A DNA stretch of 64,000 nucleotides from the NCBI GenBank assembly GCA_026119935.1, contig JALRMH010000057.1, forward strand, positions 173,057 through 237,056, in the 5' to 3' direction. Under the pieces are notes generated by a model. The model did not search any database. It had not been told where the DNA came from and saw only the letters and a program-made list of their open reading frames with translations. Origin of the DNA: Endothia cerciana. Lineage: Eukaryota > Ascomycota > Sordariomycetes > Diaporthales > Cryphonectriaceae. A program made the translations under genes and the position numbers. Positions 9,657 to 20,354 of the stretch are shown in pieces; within the stretch, counting starts at the first letter, position 1, and each line of letters begins with the position of its first letter.

Positions 9657-12231
9657 TACGAAGTCACTGTCACCCCCCTTGATAGGTAAAGGTTTGCGCC
9701 TTGGAAACTTCCATCCTTGCTGTACTCCACCAGCGAACCCTGGCATTCTCGCTCGGAGTCTGCGTGCGATTTGTCGGAGGAGCGGACCCGACGAGCAGTG
9801 AGACTTTCATGGATGCATCGCCTGACGCTCCGATTGGTCTGGAGGGTGATCCGAGATTGCAAGGCCCCCGCAATCTTCATCTCTGGATCTGAGATCAATC
9901 AGGGTGCGGGTACCGGTGCGAGTTCCGAAAACATTCCTCGGCCTAAAGTTTCTCATCACCTGTGTTCGCATGTCCTAGGGCGATCCTCTTGCAAGGTCAA
10001 GGGCACTGCAAGGTCAAGCAGGTCTCCGTGAAGATGGCCTGAGGTTCTGCCCGGTAATAACCACAAGCTCTGTCTGTGTCTTCGCAGCGATTCGACCGCC
10101 CTCATTGGGACCGGGTTGACTGACGCGTGTTGATTGGCCGTCAAGTTTACAGTCAAGAGACCCACAAAATATGCATCCAGAGCACTATCTAAGTGGAGGC
10201 TACGGGCCGGTACAGCGATGTCTCTAGCTTGCCGCGCAACCCATGTCCAGACACCAGGCAAATCGAGATGACTGGGTAAGAATACAACCACAGCTGAGAG
10301 CCGATCGGCACGCATCCGGTATGGGGGCGTTGTCTCATGCTGTAATGACTGTGTAAGTACTACGCAAGTGCTGGACAGTACGGACCTGCATCGTTTTCGC
10401 AGACTTAGTGCTCCTGTCCTAATCTACCTTTGAAGAGTTTGTTAGGCTGGGCGAGGCTGGCGAAGAGGATTCCAATAGGGGCAGTCTTATCGCTGCTGCT
10501 TGCCGTGAGATTACAAGGGCATCCTGTCCTGACAGACGGGGGTTGAACTTTGCGTATTTGCGTTCCTGCGTTCGCAAGACCTGCGTGATATTACTATGGT
10601 ATATTGATATTTTGTGGCGGGAGACCCCGGGAATTCCGGGAGGTGAGCAAGGAGGCAAGTAAGTGTCATCGCGCAAAGACTCAGACTCGAAGCGTGGCCA
10701 CTGGTGCTGTACCACACCAATTTCGGGCTTCGTCCCCAAAGGATGGTATATTTGCGATGTGACAGACCCTATGCCGGAATGTATTGCAGTGTGAGATGCG
10801 TGTTGAAGAAACGTATGCAACCTGATGACCTGATGTACGTGGAGTTTTTGATCGTCGTCAGGTTCCATCCGAGGTTTCTTTGAAATTCCACAGACTTGTC
10901 AGTGCGCATTTCGTACTGGGCTTGACCCGGAAACTGTTTCAAGGCCCAGGGGCTGAATCGATCTGGGTGTCTGGGTGTCTGGGTCTGGATCACGGGTCAC
11001 ACATTATATCAGTGCAACCACTCCAGGAACAGGATCGAAGATGCAACCAATTCCGAATCAGACGATTTGTCTGACTAGGTCATGGAAGGTCAAGGGTGGA
11101 CACGGACACAGTGGTACTGCACCCTGTTCTTGGAGGTATAGCGACTTTAATCCCCGGCGTGGTGGGTTAGGCTAAGCAAGGCCTCGTCGGAAAGAGCACA
11201 AATTCGGAATCTAGGGCTGCATAAGAGAACCACAGCCCTATAGAAGCGGCACCTAGATTGATTATGGAATGTCATAGTTGGCACATTGGAAATGCAGTCA
11301 AAACCCGTGCGGATTTTTCCGACTGTGGCAAAGGCAAAGGATGAGGTAGAACACGACGAAAGTATCCCTTTTGGCAATGTATGATAACATGTTGAGTCGA
11401 TGTCATGAAACGGGGCAAAGTGCATACTACAGACCGAAGTCTTTCTTGCACATGCTCCGGTGGCCCCAAGTCTCAAGGAGTATGTCCACTACTCTCTCCG
11501 TTTTCCCAGTTCTGCCCTTTCCGCTTGACGCCTGGAATGGATTCTGCGAGAGTTACCACGGACATGGTCAGACTGGCTGAAGAGGCGGACGCCTCGGCTG
11601 GTCTCGTCGTGCACAAACCCCCTCTAGGACATATGTGTGGCCCTGCAGCTCTCATCACTACACACCAGCCACTTGATCATTGGATATATGAAGCACTGCC
11701 AACAGGAGTTTTGGTGTATCGAGATCTGATGTCAAGGCCGCCAACTAGGCCTCAGGAGAGAGACCAGATTGCCCGCAATACGTCAAATACCACGCGAGAG
11801 GCAAGACGCAACGTGCCAAGAGTGTTCATGGCTCCGAGTACGAAGAGATGGGTGTTATGTCAACGCAATGGATCTGGTAACGGGCCACTGATTTGCTGAC
11901 GTCGCATGCACGTCTTGAGAATGGAAAGGTAGGTGCATGGCTAATTTGCTACGGGTTCCCTAGTTTGGCTATATTGGACTTGTGATGACCTGCCGACACG
12001 CAAACCAAAACACGGTCCGATCAGCAGCAACATTGTAAGTAGCATATCCATGACGTAACTGTATAGGGCTGATTATACTGGCGGATGAAGCACAGCAGCC
12101 CCTGGACGCTTAATGACGCTAGCCTTAACCATCACCAGCAACGTAATACATCTGCTCCTCAATGAAGCTTGCTGGCCAGGATAGCAAAAAGGGTCCAAGA
12201 ACGAGGGCATCGCAAACTCCAGATAGCCATC
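9657..12231. other. Long intergenic region, no supported gene
   Basis: About 2.6 kb between the divergent RGS-LOV (-) and cupin (+) starts. Open frames up to 164 codons (11405-11899 plus; 10419-10868 minus) overlap each other and have no domain-like composition or splice context. It may contain regulatory sequence or a non-coding transcript; nothing in the sequence singles one out. GC content resembles that of the flanking genes and I see no RIP signature. Confidence 0.45.
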
Positions 12232-12816
12232 ATGTCTCCCAACCTTGTTGTCACCTCGCTTTCGACGCTTCGCGTGAGCAAGCACTACATACCAGCTCAC
12301 GGTCGTCTGCCCAACAGCAGCATCCACAACAGACCGCTCCTGGTCTATTATTGTGCCCTTCAAGGCGACAAAGACAGCATCAACGGCAGTAGCAGATATG
12401 AACTCTCTGCGTCTGCTGTGGAGGCCCATCTGACATCTGTAGGAGTTGTCACGCCTCAGTGGCGATACTCCATGTACCCTACTACACACTTCCACAGCAC
12501 AGCCCATGAGGTTCTCTGCGTCACCTCTGGGCGGGCAAGACTATGCTTCGGCGGGGAAGGTAACCCAGACCGGGTGGAGCTCACTGTCCAGGCTGGGGAC
12601 GTCATGGTCTTGCCTGCAGGTATAGCACATCGCCTGCTTGAGGACATGAGTGAAAATCACAGCTTCGGCATGGTGGGGAGTTATCCGAAGGGGTTCGATT
12701 GGGATATGTGTTATGGCAGGGCTGGCGAGGAAGAAAAGGTCAACAACATCGGACGGCTGTCGTGGTTTCAAAGAGACCCCATATTCGGCGATCATGGCCC
12801 GGTTCTGGATGTCTGA
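12232..12816 (+). CDS. Single-domain cupin protein, YjlB-like
   Basis: Intronless gene for 194 residues. A double-stranded beta-helix (cupin) core is visible: HFHSTAHEVLCVTSG in the first metal-binding motif (His, His, Glu; about residues 88-102), and the second motif region GDVMVLPAGIAHRLL (about 123-137) with its His. The tail contains GSYPKG and the pattern WDMCYG, which resemble the bacterial YjlB family. Cupins of this size may bind a divalent metal as small dioxygenase/isomerase-like enzymes or as binding proteins; the substrate is unknown. The in-frame sequence upstream of ATG 12232 (from 12169) does not resemble the family, so this start is preferred. No obvious signal peptide, so probably cytosolic. 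Confidence 0.8.
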   Translation: MSPNLVVTSLSTLRVSKHYIPAHGRLPNSSIHNRPLLVYYCALQGDKDSINGSSRYELSASAVEAHLTSVGVVTPQWRYSMYPTTHFHSTAHEVLCVTSGRARLCFGGEGNPDRVELTVQAGDVMVLPAGIAHRLLEDMSENHSFGMVGSYPKGFDWDMCYGRAGEEEKVNNIGRLSWFQRDPIFGDHGPVLDV

Positions 12817-13296
12817 AGCGTGGCTGAAAGAAGCGATCAAAGATCAATACTTGCGTTGGTTCTCGATCTGGTGACTCAAAAGCGGCAGGGCTTAGGACAC
12901 TCCTGAGATGCTCGGTCAGATGCCATGACACGGCTATGGTGGATCAAAGAGTGTTAGAAGAAGTTGATTTGCTCTGGCCCTAATTCCTAGGTCGGCCGGG
13001 CATACTGCCTCGGACGGCTCCCTGGGACCGAGCTTCGCAGCTGACCCCGGCCTGGGCTAGCCTACGAGAGTGCAAGAAAAAGAAATGCAAAAGAAAGAAC
13101 GACCCAGATGCGTACAAGTACTCCGATAATGCTCAGTCCGCTGTCTTCCCAAGTCTATGCCTTGCGATCTTGCATCCAACTACCCGCCGCAACGGATCTC
13201 CAAAGGTCGCCGTGGCCCGTCTTCAACGTATCGGATAGGCAGATACTATGATCAAACGCCTTGTCACTAGTGCCTCCATTGGTCATGTCGTCCAGC
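12817..13296. other. Intergenic region between converging genes
   Basis: The 480 bp hold the 3' flanks of the cupin gene (+) and the acidic coiled-coil gene (-). An A-rich patch at 13074-13103 could serve 3'-end formation. No gene is supported. Confidence 0.5.
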
Positions 13297-14799
13297 TCAA
13301 TATGATCTCTGGCCCGGCGCGGGTTCAGCACCACTTCCGCAGTCATGTGACAAGTCCTCTAGCGTCAGAGTCATGCGCAAATTTGAGTGTCTCCGTTCGC
13401 ATCCAGCGATCCCACATGGGCAGTTTCGAGGCGCCGTCCACTCCCGGTTCCACGGGCACTCAAAAGCCGCACTAGGCCCCTCACCGCTCCCAGTGTCGCC
13501 ACAGGAGCACCTCGGGCGCGAATGATGTCCCGGCGCGACGTCCTTGCAGTCTGCAGGCGGCACTGAAGATCTAATGATGTTGTAGACGGTGTGCCGACTC
13601 TCTTTATGAGCCTGCTCTTCTGCCTTACGTACCTCGACAGACCGAAGTCGTCGGTGGTTGGCGGCTTCATCAGACCTCGCGTAACGGGCAGCCTGAATCC
13701 TCTTCATACTGACAACCATCGCGTCATATAGGTCGTTCCAGTGCCTGTCCAACAAGAGTTGAACGACTCTATTCCAATCCTTCTCCATGGGCGGTGCATG
13801 ACCACCACACAGGCTCGAGACAGCTGACATGGGTGATTGGGTGTATGGTGTGGTTGTGATCTTGCCGCCGTCGCCTCTGGCTGAATGAGATGGGTCTGGG
13901 CTTGAACAACATAGAAACTCATCATCGTCACCAGTATCGTTGAGCTCTCCGTCATTTACCCCATCAGAAGTCTGTGTACCGGGTGTTGTGTGAATCTCGC
14001 CACCTTCTGGATCACAGCTATCGGGGCCAGAATCTAGTGTCGTGCCGCGCACGCCACAGTCGATGCCCTCTTTTTTCTTCTGACGTTTGGTGTTGTGGTC
14101 CGTGTCCTCGGCCTGGGTTGCTGTCTCGACAAGACCGGTGATATCGCAGTCGCACGCATCCTCGGAGCGATAGTCGTCTGAGCTCGGCTCATAATCGAGA
14201 ATCGATACGCGTTCGTCGTCGTCCTGGTCGTCGTAATCGCCGTAGTCATCCCAAATTGCAGATTCTTCCTCCGAAGTCCAGCCACCTTCGTGGCTCTCTA
14301 CATCTCTCTCAAGCTCAAATTCTGAGCCGTCTGCTTTGCTTTCAGGACACCAAGACTGGGTTGCTTCCTCATCCTGCAGTGTACTGTCCCACAATGTTGC
14401 ACTCTGATGCTTAGAGTCTTCAGCCACCTCAAGCTGGTACTGCTGCCTCCTTTTCTCCATCTCCTTGTCCCTTGCCATCTCTTTCCGCTCGAAGTCTGCT
14501 TGCAGTTGAGCTTGTCTGTAGATCTCTTCAGCGTGGTCTTCTCTGAACCTGTCAAGGACCTTGTCGATCTTGGATTGTCGAAGGGCCGACCGGCATTTTC
14601 TTGCGGAGCTCAGCATGGCCTTACGGGCTGTGATGGAATGCTTCGAGGCTACACCTGGTGTAGAAGTGACTGACGGAGGAGTGCCTGTGATGGTCTGTAA
14701 CTGAGCATGTGAAAGCCGGTCCTTGCTGGGATTCTCCTCGTTGGGATGCCTGGCGGTTGTCACCCCAGATTTGGTGGACGGAGCCTCCATCTCGATCAT
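13297..14799 (-). CDS. Hypothetical acidic coiled-coil protein with Cys-rich C-terminus
   Basis: I do not recognise this protein. The frame gives 500 residues from ATG 14799; the frame is open further upstream to a TTG, and a second ATG lies at 14790. Residues about 65-125 are rich in Lys, Arg, Glu and Gln with heptad spacing, suggesting a coiled coil. Residues about 150-330 are strongly acidic (Asp/Glu/Ser runs such as DDYGDYDDQDDDE) and likely disordered. A second helical segment follows at about 350-410. The last 90 residues carry Cys pairs (CSC, CPC, then GC followed by RRH) that might bind a metal. Acidic plus coiled-coil composition is common among nuclear fungal proteins; that is only a hint. 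A long purine tract lies about 200 bp upstream. Confidence 0.6.
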   Translation of the reverse strand: MIEMEAPSTKSGVTTARHPNEENPSKDRLSHAQLQTITGTPPSVTSTPGVASKHSITARKAMLSSARKCRSALRQSKIDKVLDRFREDHAEEIYRQAQLQADFERKEMARDKEMEKRRQQYQLEVAEDSKHQSATLWDSTLQDEEATQSWCPESKADGSEFELERDVESHEGGWTSEEESAIWDDYGDYDDQDDDERVSILDYEPSSDDYRSEDACDCDITGLVETATQAEDTDHNTKRQKKKEGIDCGVRGTTLDSGPDSCDPEGGEIHTTPGTQTSDGVNDGELNDTGDDDEFLCCSSPDPSHSARGDGGKITTTPYTQSPMSAVSSLCGGHAPPMEKDWNRVVQLLLDRHWNDLYDAMVVSMKRIQAARYARSDEAANHRRLRSVEVRKAEEQAHKESRHTVYNIIRSSVPPADCKDVAPGHHSRPRCSCGDTGSGEGPSAAFECPWNREWTAPRNCPCGIAGCERRHSNLRMTLTLEDLSHDCGSGAEPAPGQRSY

Positions 14800-15935
14800 A
14801 CCGATATTGAAAGCAATGAACGGGTAAGGGCTGGCAGGGTAGATTGCTGGAGCTGCTGTTATATCGCTCGGAGTTGAGTACGGGCGAACACGACGGTGAA
14901 TCTTGATGACAGCAGAAGAAGATATCAACAAGCCACACCTGGTATTGCTGGGGGGAGGGAGGGAGAAAGGCTCCGAGAGATAACCCTGAGAGGTTGGAAG
15001 AGGAAGGGAAGGGAAGGAAGGGAGGGGAGGAAGGGAAGGAAGGGAAGGAAGGGAAGGAAGGGAAGGAAAGAAAGGAAGGGAATGAAGGGAAGGAAAGGAA
15101 AGGAAGGAATGGAAGGAAGGGAAGCCTGGATGGTGGCCTGAAGGAGAGAAAGAGAATGAAGGAGGGAGAGAGGTGATCTTGAAAGCAAAATTTTACCATA
15201 CTCGAAGGGAGAGAAAATGTGTATTGTTTCTTACAGCTGACAATAGGAAAAATATGGAGCCATGGCGAGCATGGAGAGGTTCCCTTGTGCTTTCCAAGTC
15301 CCCTCGCTTTCCCTTCACAGTGGCATGTGTCCTTTGTGGCACAGCGACCTTGATCAGGGACTCACGCGATGTGCCTGAATCACGATGATGAGGATTTCAA
15401 CTTGGATGCACATGTAATGGAATTTTCGTTTCCTCTGTTTTGTAGAAAGTAAAGATGCCCTTCACATCAATCAAGCACTGAGAGGGTGAGCTTGCACACC
15501 CTGTCTTGGGGATGCTAAAATAAGCAGGACAATGACTCCATTAAATGTAGTTGGAATATGGAGATAGAAGCGAGTGTGATATACAAACTTCAGCAACAGG
15601 ACCTCAGGAATCGGGATGATTTGACAGCTGATGTAATCTCGAAGGATATGGCCCTCTAAGTCCAACTAAACGTCTAGGCGCACCGTTATCTGAGAGCAGT
15701 TCACTCGGGGAGCTCCAGTCAACATACCAGAGTTCTGTACAGAGGGAGAAGCACAAGGAGAGAGGCAAGTATGGGCTGGGACTACCTTCAAGCAAACAAT
15801 GCTGATGAAACAGAAACCCAAGCTGACAGACCGTGTTGCGCACATGCTATCTAGATGGGGTATCGATCAATCATATCCTGTCTCCATAAAACTTTAAAAG
15901 GCTCCCTCTGCACGAGCACATATTTCGCTTCTTAG
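14800..15935. other. Intergenic region with long polypurine tract
   Basis: It lies between the hypothetical gene (starts at 14799, minus) and the end of the 5-phosphatase gene (15936, minus). The polypurine tract is listed separately; the rest (about 15180-15935) shows no domain-bearing frame and is moderately AT-rich. It probably holds the promoter of the hypothetical gene and the 3' UTR of the phosphatase. Confidence 0.5.
14998..15122. repeat. GGAAGGGAA-type polypurine tract
   Basis: More than 120 bp of nearly pure purine on the plus strand, built from GGAAGGGAA and GGAAA units with slight variation. On the minus strand it is a CT-rich tract upstream of the gene starting at 14799. Frames read through it are low-complexity artefacts. 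Confidence 0.92.
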
Positions 15936-18900
15936 CTAGTTGGAGTCCCGTCTCCGGATGAATAACTCGACCACGGCGGACTGCTTGCCCTCCAAGATCT
16001 TCCTGTCCTTCTCACGGACTATTGCGGGTGCTCTGCAGACGACGTTGCCAAATATCTGTGCTGCTCTCCTTTCCCTTGCTTTCCGCCTTTCTAGTGCTAC
16101 AATGGCGTCGGTGACCGAAGACGCTGTAGCTGTGCCGGGTGCAATGGTCAAACTATGCCTAAAGCTCAGTGATCTGCGGCCCAGTGCCCCGATGGCCCCA
16201 ATGGCTCCTCCCTGGGGGACTGGAGATGCTGTGCTGAGCGCTTCGATCTCGCCTTTCTGGATAGGGGCAAGCTCTGTAACGACCTTGGCCAGGGTCGTGG
16301 TGAGGAACACGAAACAGATATTGTGGTTCGGTGCGTTCGTGAGAACGTCGAGGATTGCCATCTTGTCGTCTTCGACGGCATCTACAGAAGTGCCTGCCGC
16401 CGAGGATGGTGGCTGGGCCTGACCAAGGGCCCTGATTGGAGCCTGTTCGATTTTCGACCATAGGGGGATGCTGACGACACCGTCCGTCAAGCCTCGCAGG
16501 AAATGCAAGAGGACCTCCGCGACGGTCTCGAGACGTTGGCACGGGTTGATCTCCGGAAGAAAGGCGTCAGCGATGGGCCGGTCAGTGTCGAGAGTGTCGA
16601 TCACAGAAGAAATGAGATCCTCGTGAGGACCGGCGACAAAGTCTTCAAAAGGCCATCCATGCTTGTCTCTAGGTATTGTGTAGGATCCCAGCATCTGCTC
16701 ATCCGCGAGAGTCCGGTCGGTGAGGGTCTCGAGGGCCTCAATCAGCTTGAAAAGCTCCTTGGGCGCAGAGCGATGGATATCGAGGTCATGCGGGATAGCG
16801 CCCGTGTGTTTCCCCTCCGTTTGGTTGGCAAGAGACGCTACGAGTTCCCGAATACCGCCATCAGGGACCCGGATGAGCTCATCAATGGACCTGCCCATGC
16901 ATGTGGGAAGCCAGACCGCTCGTACGGGGATGAAATAATCCCTGCCATCTGCAACACGTAGTACCAGTACGTCGTCTAGACCTATCTGTCCATCGTTGAG
17001 CAATCTAGCCTGTGACAGTTGGCTGACTAAGACTTGTATGGCGGCGTTCACAGTCTCGCCAGGCTCCAGTGTGACCTCCTTCCCCAGATCGACAGCTTCC
17101 TCGTCGGCCCCACTGAGTTCCGTCCTCGACAACGAGGTTGTTAGCCACTGGTGCCCTGAGCCGTCTTCCAGTTGCTCGGTGGATGGCTTTTCGACGAAGC
17201 TGAGCGTGGCTGGTACCCGGCCAGTGTTTGCAAGAGTGAGGTGAGCCGTCCGCCGCTCGAGGTACCTGACCTCGCCGAAGTCAATCGAATCAGGGCCGGA
17301 CTGTGATCCTTCCGCGACGATGGTGATGGAGGGCCGACCCTCATTCTCGGCACGGTCAAGTTCCCAAGCCACCTCGGCGTGCACGTCGGCCTTGAGTTCC
17401 GGTACTACAGCGTCGAAGTCGAGGGTGAAGATGGCAGCGACAGGTTTGTGATCAGAAGAAGCGACCCACTGGTAGGAAGTGTAAACGTCAAGTTTGATGG
17501 CGTCCGCAGTGCTGTCTTCGTTTCCAGAAGGGAGCGCCGCGCGGTCCCCGGTGTCCACATACTCGTCGTAGTCCAACCCTGGTTGTCCTGCAGGTTCTGT
17601 GTCGCCATCATGTTCAGGGTCGTAATCGAACAGCACCTCATCATCATCCCCAGCATGATCGATACCGAGGGCTCTCATCTCCTCATCCCGTCTGCGAGCT
17701 TCCGCCTCTTCCCTGAGCTTTTGTTCGTATCGCTCCCGGTCTAGCCTCGTCCGAAATAAGATGCGATCGCACCAGCTCGGCGCCCTCTTCTTCTCACTCG
17801 AGTCGAAGACACCGACGGTACCCATGTCGTACTTGTACGACGGCAAGAACGAGATGGGCCCTTCACGCCAGCCGTCGTGAAATATCTTACATTGTTTCAC
17901 GGCTTGTTGCAGCTGGTCATGTGGGAGCAGCGAGTCCAACGTTGCTTGTAGTGAGGAGGGGTCCCCACGGGGATCAGGGTCGAAGTCGTCCGGGTCGGGC
18001 AGATCGACAGAGTCATCATCGTCGTGGGGATTAGTGGGTCCGGTTATTGCAGAGGAGTCTTCTTCCTGCTCGTCCGTGCTGTCGGGAGCCCTTGTCACGA
18101 TGATCGCCTCTTCCCCGTCCAGACTGTCGGTTTCCGGCCTGCTCGAACCGTACACACCCGTCGTGTGCAGCGTCAGGAGGTGACGTATGTCGTCGCCGGG
18201 AATCCCGCCGAGGCGGAAGTTCAGGTCGCCAAACCAAAAGGCGAAGTCCTCGTCACCGATCCTGTCCTGGTTCTCGGGCCGGTCATCCCCAGGCAATTGG
18301 ATAGGGTCGAGGCGGGCGCGATCCAGGATGGTTCTGACGTCCCAGCAGCGGCGCTCGACAGTGGAGGAATCGCTGCCGCTGGAGAGATGGGAGTTGACAA
18401 AGACCATCTTGGTAGCCTCCCCGAGGACTATGCGAGCGATGGTGGCACCCTTGTTCCCAAACCAGCCTCCAACACCGGTGCCTACAGCCCTCGTGCTGAT
18501 GCTCCCAATATTGGGGGCCACCTCTGGAGAGGCATACAGCAGAAGTAGCAGGCCCGACATGTGCTCTGAGGCAACAAAGGTATAGCCTTTGGGCATGGCA
18601 GCCTCTAGGGCGAGACACCACTTGTCTGTGGGATTTGCATCGGAATAGACATACTGGGTGACGGGGTTGAGGTTGACAACCTCCTGCAAACCAAGGACGT
18701 AGAGGCCGATCTTGTCGCCTCCGAGGATACGCGGGGAGTCCGAGTCCTGGCTAGGGTGGGTTCCTGATGGCTGTGTGTGTACTGTAGAGTATTGGGAGGG
18801 ATCGAGGGCAGTCAGCCTGGCATTGTTGTTATCCCCATCGACGAACCATGCGGCCAGGTCTTTATCTGTGCCAGGGCAGGCGGCAACATTCCAGGTACCA

Positions 18901-19049
18901 ACTTTGACACGGATGCGATGAGGTCTGGTGTATTCGGCACGACGGGCATAGAGGGCGCGATGGAGGGAGTTGGGGGTTGAGGAAGACAGGTCGACGGGCT
19001 CGGTGGTCTCCGAGGCAGACCGAGACTGGTTCGGGGGTGGAGCGTCCAT
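15936..19049 (-). CDS. Inositol polyphosphate 5-phosphatase with ASH and degenerate RhoGAP-like region (OCRL/INPP5B-like)
   Basis: Intronless gene for 1037 residues. The 5-phosphatase catalytic domain spans about residues 45-545 with its motifs in order: GTWNV (about 50), LQEV, GNKG, SHLSSG, WFGDLNFRL (about 270), RAPSWCDRI (about 425) and SDHKPV (about 533). Acidic insertions interrupt it, notably after residue 300 and before SDHKPV. An ASH-like beta domain follows (about 560-690) and then a helical region like the RhoGAP-like module of OCRL; the catalytic arginine motif GxFRxSG is not evident. The enzyme would remove the 5-phosphate from PI(4,5)P2 and similar lipids on endosomal/Golgi membranes. 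The frame opens at a TTG (19085); the first ATG is 19049, directly before MDAPPPNQ, and is taken as the start. Confidence 0.88.
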   Translation of the reverse strand: MDAPPPNQSRSASETTEPVDLSSSTPNSLHRALYARRAEYTRPHRIRVKVGTWNVAACPGTDKDLAAWFVDGDNNNARLTALDPSQYSTVHTQPSGTHPSQDSDSPRILGGDKIGLYVLGLQEVVNLNPVTQYVYSDANPTDKWCLALEAAMPKGYTFVASEHMSGLLLLLYASPEVAPNIGSISTRAVGTGVGGWFGNKGATIARIVLGEATKMVFVNSHLSSGSDSSTVERRCWDVRTILDRARLDPIQLPGDDRPENQDRIGDEDFAFWFGDLNFRLGGIPGDDIRHLLTLHTTGVYGSSRPETDSLDGEEAIIVTRAPDSTDEQEEDSSAITGPTNPHDDDDSVDLPDPDDFDPDPRGDPSSLQATLDSLLPHDQLQQAVKQCKIFHDGWREGPISFLPSYKYDMGTVGVFDSSEKKRAPSWCDRILFRTRLDRERYEQKLREEAEARRRDEEMRALGIDHAGDDDEVLFDYDPEHDGDTEPAGQPGLDYDEYVDTGDRAALPSGNEDSTADAIKLDVYTSYQWVASSDHKPVAAIFTLDFDAVVPELKADVHAEVAWELDRAENEGRPSITIVAEGSQSGPDSIDFGEVRYLERRTAHLTLANTGRVPATLSFVEKPSTEQLEDGSGHQWLTTSLSRTELSGADEEAVDLGKEVTLEPGETVNAAIQVLVSQLSQARLLNDGQIGLDDVLVLRVADGRDYFIPVRAVWLPTCMGRSIDELIRVPDGGIRELVASLANQTEGKHTGAIPHDLDIHRSAPKELFKLIEALETLTDRTLADEQMLGSYTIPRDKHGWPFEDFVAGPHEDLISSVIDTLDTDRPIADAFLPEINPCQRLETVAEVLLHFLRGLTDGVVSIPLWSKIEQAPIRALGQAQPPSSAAGTSVDAVEDDKMAILDVLTNAPNHNICFVFLTTTLAKVVTELAPIQKGEIEALSTASPVPQGGAIGAIGALGRRSLSFRHSLTIAPGTATASSVTDAIVALERRKARERRAAQIFGNVVCRAPAIVREKDRKILEGKQSAVVELFIRRRDSN

Positions 19050-20354
19050 ATCAAGGCACGGACGGGGAGCGCGGCGGAGGGTCAATTGTACTCGGATGCG
19101 GCTACTTCTGAGAGCATGTGCGGCTTATAAGCTGTGCATCTGTGTGAATGGAGAGATCAGCGGGAAGAGCCACAGCCATGACAATCAATGAGCAATGAGG
19201 AGCCTGATCCGGTTTGAGACGCAAGGCTTGTCTGTTGCGGGTGCACCTCCCTCTCTCCTCATCGCCGTCGTAAAAGACTCACACAATGATCCAACCAGAG
19301 GCAATAATGCATTCGACCAAATGATTCCTATACCGCGCACCACGAAAGAAGAGCAGCCCAGATCAGAACTCGTGGTAGATGGTGGGTTGCTATATCAAAC
19401 TCGCGTATGGACGACGCCACAGGGAGTACATGGTCGCATACGGATCGTGCGAGTGTGTGCGTGGATACCAAGCCGGAGGAAGGACGAGGGATGGTGGACG
19501 GTGTACAGTGGACGCGACAAAGAGTTAGCCAATGCTAGAGTAGGCTGTAGCCTGGACACGGCTGATGAGTCCTCAGGGCGACTAGAAGAGAAGAAGAGGC
19601 ATCCCGTACTCTACTGTGTGAGCAACAAGTCCAAGACGGGCAGGACGAAGACCTCTGCTACTGACGTCGGCCTGCAGCTGGCCCCCAGCCGTCCTTGCAG
19701 CGACGAGCCTTGTTGGTGATGCCTGCCGCCAGTCTCAGATCGATAAGATAAGAGCTCCTGATAAGATCAGCTATCCAGGCCATGGCCCAACGTCACTCCC
19801 TCTACCCAACAATACCTTGACAGTATGATAGCCCCTCTAGTTTTTGACAGCCTCCGAAGCCCATTCTCGATCTCTCTCCTTTTATCTTCCACGCCATGAT
19901 ATCGCTCATGCATCATAGCACAGACATCAACACGCATATCAGCTAGCTGCCTTCCCAGCAACACAAGCTGGCAGCAGCTCAAACATGCCACACCAAAGAC
20001 TCGTGGCATACTGGACCTCGACGCAGACATACTTGTAACCCTTGAGCACTGGCTGCGCCGTACAACACCACGCCTCTCTCTCGTGTCCTTCCTCACTGTC
20101 CTGATCTCAGATCCGGACTCATCCCGCATACTTTCCCCAAATTATCTATTCCTCAGCCTCGAGTCCTACACTCGGCTTCAGGGCTGTGACGTACAGCCTG
20201 GAATGTGCGCTCAGTTCCCTGATACCCTCCCAATGCTGCTTCTCGAACATCTGCTAAGGCTTCTCGCAGCAATTAGGACCTGTCACCCTCACTCGTCTTG
20301 TCACTCGGTTTCGACCCTCGGGCTTGGCTCTGGCGCCAGCATTCCCGAGGCAAT
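19050..20354. other. Divergent intergenic/promoter region
   Basis: About 1.3 kb between the starts of the 5-phosphatase gene (-) and the Dcp1-like gene (+). The open frames at 19195-19719 and 20083-20358 lack family features. CT-rich sequence with short upstream ATGs before 20355 looks like a long 5' leader. No element can be named with confidence. Confidence 0.45.

Noticed and set aside
10419..10868. 149-codon minus-strand frame between the RGS-LOV and cupin genes
   Set aside because: Overlapped by other frames, no family features, no splice context; length is possible by chance in this GC range.
11405..11899. 164-codon plus-strand frame
   Set aside because: Composition is not protein-like (scattered Cys, Pro, Arg) and no homologous motif is visible.
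14896..15176. Lys/Gly/Glu-rich and Phe/Pro/Leu-rich repeat proteins
   Set aside because: They are translations of the polypurine tract on both strands.
19195..19719. 174-codon plus-strand frame in the promoter region of the 5-phosphatase gene
   Set aside because: No domain, no convincing start; lies in a region expected to be promoter of two divergent genes.
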